From Gorsachius magnificus (taxonomy: Eukaryota; Chordata; Aves; Pelecaniformes; Ardeidae): a stretch of 64,000 nt of DNA. The notes under the pieces are model-generated. The model was given only the letters and a program-made list of their open reading frames with translations. It was not told where the DNA came from and ran no database searches. Below are positions 51,301 to 58,500 of this stretch, piece by piece. Position numbers and translations under genes: made by a program. Where the stretch lies: the NCBI GenBank assembly GCA_034008185.1, contig CM067082.1:128899988-128963987 (forward strand). The letters are read 5' to 3'. Every line of letters begins with the position of its first letter. Positions within the stretch are counted from its first letter, which is position 1.

Positions 51301-54300
51301 AGGTGGTGGAGTCCTCATCCCTTGAGGTCTTTAAAAGAAGGATAGATGAGGTGCTCAGAGACATGGTTTAGTGGTGGGATGGCAGTGCTAGGTTAACGGT
51401 TGGACTCGATGATCTTAAAGGTCTTTTCCAACCGAGGTGATTCTATGATTCTATGACCTACTGCCTGCTAGTTTTCGTTGACTTGAAGAATGGGAACTGT
51501 CAGGTTTTGTGTCAACAGCCAGAGAAAGACACATGAGGGAAGCAGCTGTCTGTCCAAGAGCAAACTGTAGGTGTTGGCAGTGGTAGGTGATGTTCTGCTT
51601 GAAGTAGCTTGCAAAAAGAGGTGGGAACTGTTTCTTTGTGTAGAACGAGCATGGGCGTAGCTGCTTTCAATCCCTGGCAGTGTACTTTGAAGTGCAATTC
51701 TATTGCAAGAATCAGGGAGATATAAAAGAGGAATAGAAAATGGTAGAAAAGGATATTCTCGAGGAATAAAAAATGGTGGAAAAGGATATTCTCAACCATC
51801 TTTATTTACCCTGTTATAAATCTTCATGATAACAATTTCTAATCTAATGGATTTCATCAGTGAATGTCACCTATACTCACAGTGACCACAATGAACAATA
51901 ATCCAGTGGAAAAGTTACTAACAGTATAGTGTCATTATACCTACTGTAGCTAGGGCTACCGTTTACATGCTATTAGCACAAGCAGGCTCCAGAGACAGCC
52001 TTCCCAAAACACAATATAGCATTGCTTTGGTTTGGTTTTTCTTTCTGCAGTTCCATCCTATTTCTCTCACAGGAGATTGGAAGTCTCTTTTAGCTCTCTT
52101 TGTAAGCTGTAAATGTTTGTGAGTCATTATGATGTCTATAGTAGCTTGGGAAGCCTGAACCCTCTGGGTTTTGGGGTTGGTTTGGTTTGAATTCTTTCTC
52201 TCTACATCAGTTTATTAAGGTGCCTGGTTCTTTGATAGTGAGGCACAAGGCATCACTGTGTGTTTTCTCATCAGTTCCATTTGAGGGAGACAGTACGTTT
52301 ATCTTGGTCCATGGTGTAGTGCATGGGCAGATGAAGCTTGGAATTCAAAATTGTTTGACAGGAATTTCAGGTGTACAGGGAATGAGGTATCTAACCTGAC
52401 TTTGGTGGTAAGGAACTAAACCGATACTAAGGAATCTGTGACTAAAATTACAGTTTCCTTTCCAGTACATCTGCTAGAAATAAAATCTGTATTGTTGGGT
52501 GTACATACACATAGTACAGATTATTTCTAAGGCTTACCTAATCTATCATCAGCCCTCAGCATTTTTCCAGGTTTAGTGTAAATTTGCAGATACAAGGGGC
52601 TAGAACAAGTGATACAGATGTTTCAGTCTAATTTCAGTATATGTTTTCTGCCTTTTCTGAATATCCACTTTGTATTCATGGATTACATTAAACTGCTGTT
52701 TTGCCAGTTAAGTCTTATTTTATATCTTGCCAGTATTTATGATGTTTTTCTTGTTATTTTCATGCCCTTGGTGTATGACAGTTCTTCAGTTTGGCATCAT
52801 CTCTAGATTTCAGTGTGCTGCTTGGGTTTTTTTTTTCTTTAAGAACAAACATAAAAGCTATATTATGCCAAATCAACAAGGGACTTCTGTGGTATCACAA
52901 TGGTTACCCCACCTGCTAGCAAATAAAAGTGCCTTGTAGCTTCCCATCAATCTGCTTTTAGTTTTTCAAGCTAAACTTGACAGGGCTCATAATTCAAGCC
53001 TGCTTGGGTTATTTTTGTAAATTCTAACAGAGTTGCTTATTTCCCTACGGAAATGATAACACTGGATTTTTCACTGATTTTGTAACTGATCCAAAAAAGA
53101 AGAGTCAGGTTTGTCTGCTATGTTATCTGCTTTGTTCAGAAATCTGTTTTACTGTTAGTTCCTGTGAGTCTGTTATTTCTTTTCCAAGTAGTATAGTATG
53201 TAATCGCAGTTTTTATGGGATATGATTTGGCAAATTAGCTTGGACTAGGACAGAAATCAAGACCATTATTTAAGGCAAGATATTTCCTGTGCTGTGTCCA
53301 GCTGTTACTTGAACTTTTGTTATCTCCTGACACTATGAACTCATGAGGTGGGAAATGGGGATAATTGTACTTCTTCACCTGTGACAACATCCTCTAAATT
53401 TGACAAGAGGGACAAACTACACCCACACTGATGTCATTAATATATCATGGGATACATTCTGTGACATACTAAAATGCCACAAGAAACTCAGATTGCGAGA
53501 CTGTCAAAAGTTTTATGTAAATACTGCCCTGTAAATCTATGAGGCCATGAACAGGTCAGCATTGCAAGTCATGCTGGTTTTGAATGGGAGGAATCAGAAG
53601 ACAGATCTGCTCTGCAGTGCCAAAAAATTCATAAGCTCTTTGTTTTGCAAACTGTTGTGTGCTTATAATCACAAGTCAGTTGACTTACTTAGGAAAGAAG
53701 AAGTAAACAGGAGCAGAAGAATAAATACTTCAGAGCTCTTTTTACTGCTTGACACATCTCATTTTCAAAAGATTTGAGAAGTGTTAATTAAACAGTTTTG
53801 CAGACATGAAGGAGCTAAAGGGAGGGTGTGACACTCGGAAAGCCCTAAATTAGTGGACACATCAGAGGATACTTGAGACAATCTTTGAAATTTTGGGTGC
53901 AACTATAAAGTCCCAAGTACGAAGAAATTTCTGAGAAAGATAGGAGTGACTGTAACAAAAAAGGAAAGGCAAAATATGGTTAAATAAATCTGTTGTTACT
54001 GCTAGGTGATAACACCAGAGAAGCAGGGTCCTTCTGAAGAGGGTACTTAGCTTTCTGTAGGTTAACAGGTGCTTCAAAAGAAGTCCCAAACTAACAGCTG
54101 AAAATAGACCTAAGTTTCAGCTGCAGTGGAACAAAGTGGGGAGTTTTTTATCTTCTTTTTTATCTGTGTTTTTTTCACTATTATATATGCCTAATATTTT
54201 GATTTTTCTTTTCAAAATATTTTGTTTCAAATCTGAGCTAAATTTATTGATGAAAGAGTTAGCACCATTCAGCAACCATTTGAAATATTCTGCTGCTGGT

Positions 54301-55500
54301 ATTTTTCAGCCCTACCATTTCTGCGGAGTGTGTGCAGGAGCTAACAGCTGGCAGTTGTCAGCAGATGTGGTAATGTCAGCTAAAAGTGGTAACAGCACTG
54401 TTTACCTTTTTTCCTTAATGGAAGACACATAGATTGCCCTTTTTCTGGTTCCTGCTTTGTTTCAGTACTACATAGGTAATTTTACTGGAGAAATACAAAA
54501 TTGTATCATTTGCTTGATAGTCAAATGTGAGAGGGTTTTTTTCCATTAGAAAAGCAGCAGTTGTTTTTCATAGCTTTATCCCTGTCATCACTAGCATACT
54601 GGAGCTCTGTGGATAATGACATATGTCTGTCAACAATCTGTTTCAGTGTATTTGTGAAAAAAATTGAAAGAGAGTCTCTTCGTGGTCCCTTTAAACTTGG
54701 AATTTTCATCCCAAAAAAATCAAAAGCAGGCTACTGTCATACTTATCAACTACACTGTATGCTCTTCAATATTTAGCTTTCCTCCATAGGAAGGAAGAAT
54801 TATGAATCATGACCCACATAAGCTAAGTGGTGTTTTTGCTTGCATGCGCGTAGTACACATACATAGTAGCATGGCAGACAGATGCAGCATTTTTATATAG
54901 GTCGTATTACCCTTCTTAATTCATGTCAGTTTACTGTTAAGACCTTAGGCACAGTCAACCAGTCCAGGATAGTTTGTCTGCTGCCTTATTAGTGTGAGAT
55001 TATTTCCCCCTTTAGCATTAATTAAATGAGATGCATTGATTTGTGCTGACTCTACAAAGCCCTCCATGGCTACAAGGCTTATGCAGGGGATTAGAGAGGA
55101 ATATCTGCGTATCAGTGAATACTTTTACAACAGCTGCTAGGCGTATCAATGTGAATCAAGGAATTTTACATTTAATTGCTTATGTGTGTGGTAGTAAAAT
55201 CTCATATGTTATAACAGAGTCTACAGGGTCCAAGATGTCAGTTAGAACTTGTTGTATCCACTTGTATTAGGATTTTTTGAAATCTTCTTTTTCACTTTCA
55301 ATATTCTAACCTGAAGCAATGCAAATTTACCAACAAAAAATAGCACAGTGTTAAAATTTCATTGAGACTTTCTGTTGAGTGTTTATTCTAAAATAAATAT
55401 ATTGCCCATAGGAGATTCTAATCGAGTATGGCAGTAGGCTTAGGTTCTCACTTGTTACTAGGATACTTTGCTGTTTCATAGCTGGTATCTTTTCTAAGAT

Positions 55501-55547
<47 letters not shown>

Positions 55548-58500
55548 GGATGCCATATTTATCCTGCTGTGTGTTCTCTAGGAACATGCTATTTATTGTC
55601 CTGCACCAGAAATACTAGCTTAGGCCTCTGTATTATGGTACCACTGTGTCTGCCCTGTCAACAGGACATCATTCATGAAGCAGTCATCCATCAACCCAAA
55701 GACCTGTAGTTAGTTCACCAGAGACAGAACTGCTGATGCAGAAGGTAGTTATGCATTAACAATTGCTCTCAGGTTTTGAGGCTTTGAAGGGTAATTCTGG
55801 AAAAAAGAAAAAAGTCTTATGGAGTTCAATCTATCTTTCCATGGCTAGGCAGAAATGTGAATAATCTCAAGAAATACATATATTCTGTTACAAGCAAACT
55901 GCAAATAATTATATTTTTCTTTGTCCTGGAAGATGAGACCCAACAACTTTATATAGCCTTGAAAAAAAAAATCTGTGTTAAAGAACATAAACCATTCTGA
56001 CATTGCATTTTTTTTTCTGGGAAATGTAGCATGGCATTTTAGTCTTGAAAGCAGGAGCATAATTCTGTCAGTCCTAAGGGCAAAAGAGTTCATGTAAACA
56101 ATTTCTAAGATGTTCTTTATATCTGCACCCTTCAACTCAAGTAGTTGGTCTGTTCTTACATATTGCAGGTACAGTCTGAAGAAAAATCTTATATCTACCT
56201 ACTTAACCTGTTTTGTCATTAGACAAAGTGTGAAGTCCATTAAAGTCCTTCATTATAAATTATCCATCACATCCGTTAATGACTTTGTTCTAGGAGTTGA
56301 GATTTTATAGCCAATTAGCAATGGGATAGCAAACCTTTCCTTTTTAATAATGAGTTCAGTTCATACTTCTAGTGGTTCAAAGACATTTGTTTAATTGTGG
56401 TTCCGTAATAAATCTTTAATGACAGAATAGCCATGTCCTTGCTCATAGTAGACAACTGCCCATTTCACAGCCTTGTGAAGTTCAGCTGATAAGAGCTGAA
56501 ATAATTGAGAAAATACTGCACTGGGAAAAGGAACAGGCCTTATGAGACGGATGTCTCTTTCCAATACTGTTCTGGACCATGCAGGGTCAATGCTCTGTAC
56601 CATAGTATCCCGAGGTCTCATCCCTCCAACATCTCTCAGATGTTGTGGGGAGAAGGAAAAGCTGCAGGAAGCCTGCAGTGAAAGACTTTAGTCAGGAGGA
56701 GAAACAGCAGGCAAAGCACGAACTGCTGATGTCCAGAGAACATATCTTCATCCTTTACCGTGTTCAATTTCAGTGCCCCCTCTGCCCCAAATCTTCACAC
56801 TCTTTTCCTCAGATCTTCTTCATAGCTGCTTCACTGCTCTTGTTCTTTCCTTCTCTCTGCATCTAGTGTATTCCTACCTTGGTAATTTCTTGCTTGTTCT
56901 TTAAAACTCAAGGCTCTAGCATGCCATTTGTTGTAATTATATTACACAACCTGTCTGTGTGATATAATTGTGTGATATTCCACCATACAGACACCCACAC
57001 ATGCACACATTAGAGGACTGTTTCTTTAATAAGATTTTACACTGTCTAACATGAGGGCCACCCTTTCAAGGATAATTAGATCAGAGTGTAAACAAGACTG
57101 AAAACTGAAAAATGCTCATTCATGTCCTTTTCATGTCAGAAACTATGTATCTGCATCACCAGTCCCATTTGCATTTGATATTTCTGGTTTCTATTGTTTT
57201 CTATGTAATTTTTCTATATCACAATATCCCCTTATCACAATATCCCCTCTTTTCACTTGTTACAGTTTTTACAGCCTGGGCAAAGTTTACAAATACAAGC
57301 ACATAAAATATAACTAAAACAACAACAACAACAACAAAAAGAGTATAAACTTTTCAAAGTTCTGCTTTTTTTGATTTGAGGGGTGATTACTATGAACTTC
57401 TGGAGATTATCATCCTTAATCACCCTAAAATATATGTTGATATCATGCACACAGAAAGGCATCTGAGGTGACAACATGCTTCAGAGAAGCATTTTCTGAA
57501 ACATACCATTAGATGGGTAATAAATGTAGTGGAACAAGTCATTTGCAATAAGTAATTTTTTTATTTTTTTTTTTAATTCCATCTACTTTCTTGGCTAGAG
57601 AAGTAGCTGCAAGCAATTTGAAGTCTGTTTCTGCCTGGATTCCAAAGGAGTCCAGTGGCACAGCTAAATTCTAGTCTGTTGAGTGAAATAGTGAGGTGCC
57701 TGAGAGGAAAAGATGCCAAGGATGAATATGCCAAAAACTTTTTAATGTCAAATATAATAGGGTCATTTTCATTCTACACACTAATTACCTATAGAATGCA
57801 AATCAGAGGCCACAGTCTTTTTATTTCTTCCCTTTGTTCTCTATTTTTATTTGTGGGAACATTCTTCGTTACATTTCACTGTCTGGTCAGGAGATACCAG
57901 AGTAGGCTCTTGAGGGCATTGCATTCTGTTTGTGCTTCACCAAGATATTACTGTTGGCAGGACGTTTATTTCTTTTCTCCTTTTTCTTTGTTTTCTATGT
58001 TTATGAAGTATGTCTTTACAATTCTCTTGACTCTGTTCTGAGCCATTTATTTTCCTCTTCCCTCTCCTGTCCTTCCTTACCCTTTCCTCTATTCCCACTC
58101 AGTCTCTCTTTTGTCTTGTGTCCTCTGCGTTGTTTTGACTTCTGACTCTTTGCCATGAAAAGTAACTTCACTCATTTATTTTCTTTTCCTTCTGTTTGCA
58201 GAAGGCTTGGAAGCTGTGAAACTTCTTTCTGGATCCCTTTATTTGTTAATGTCCTTGACTGACTTTTTATCCAGTGTTCTTAGTGTACCAGAGGTTAGGA
58301 GGTTTTTTGTGTTTGTCTTGCATAATAATAAGTGTTTTTCTCTCTGCTCTCCAAAAATGTTTCACATTTCCAGTAGTTCCAAGCCTTCCTACCTCGTAGA
58401 GCTTCTTTTTATGCCTTCAATGATTGACTCAATTTTTGTTCTCTTCTTCATGTGTTCAGCTGGTTAATTTTCACATGTGGAGTTTGGGTCATGATGCTAG

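Noticed and set aside
56391..56621. 76-codon minus-strand frame (contains [19 protein letters not shown])
   Set aside because: Looks protein-like at a glance but I recognise no family, and both flanks are ordinary intron sequence.
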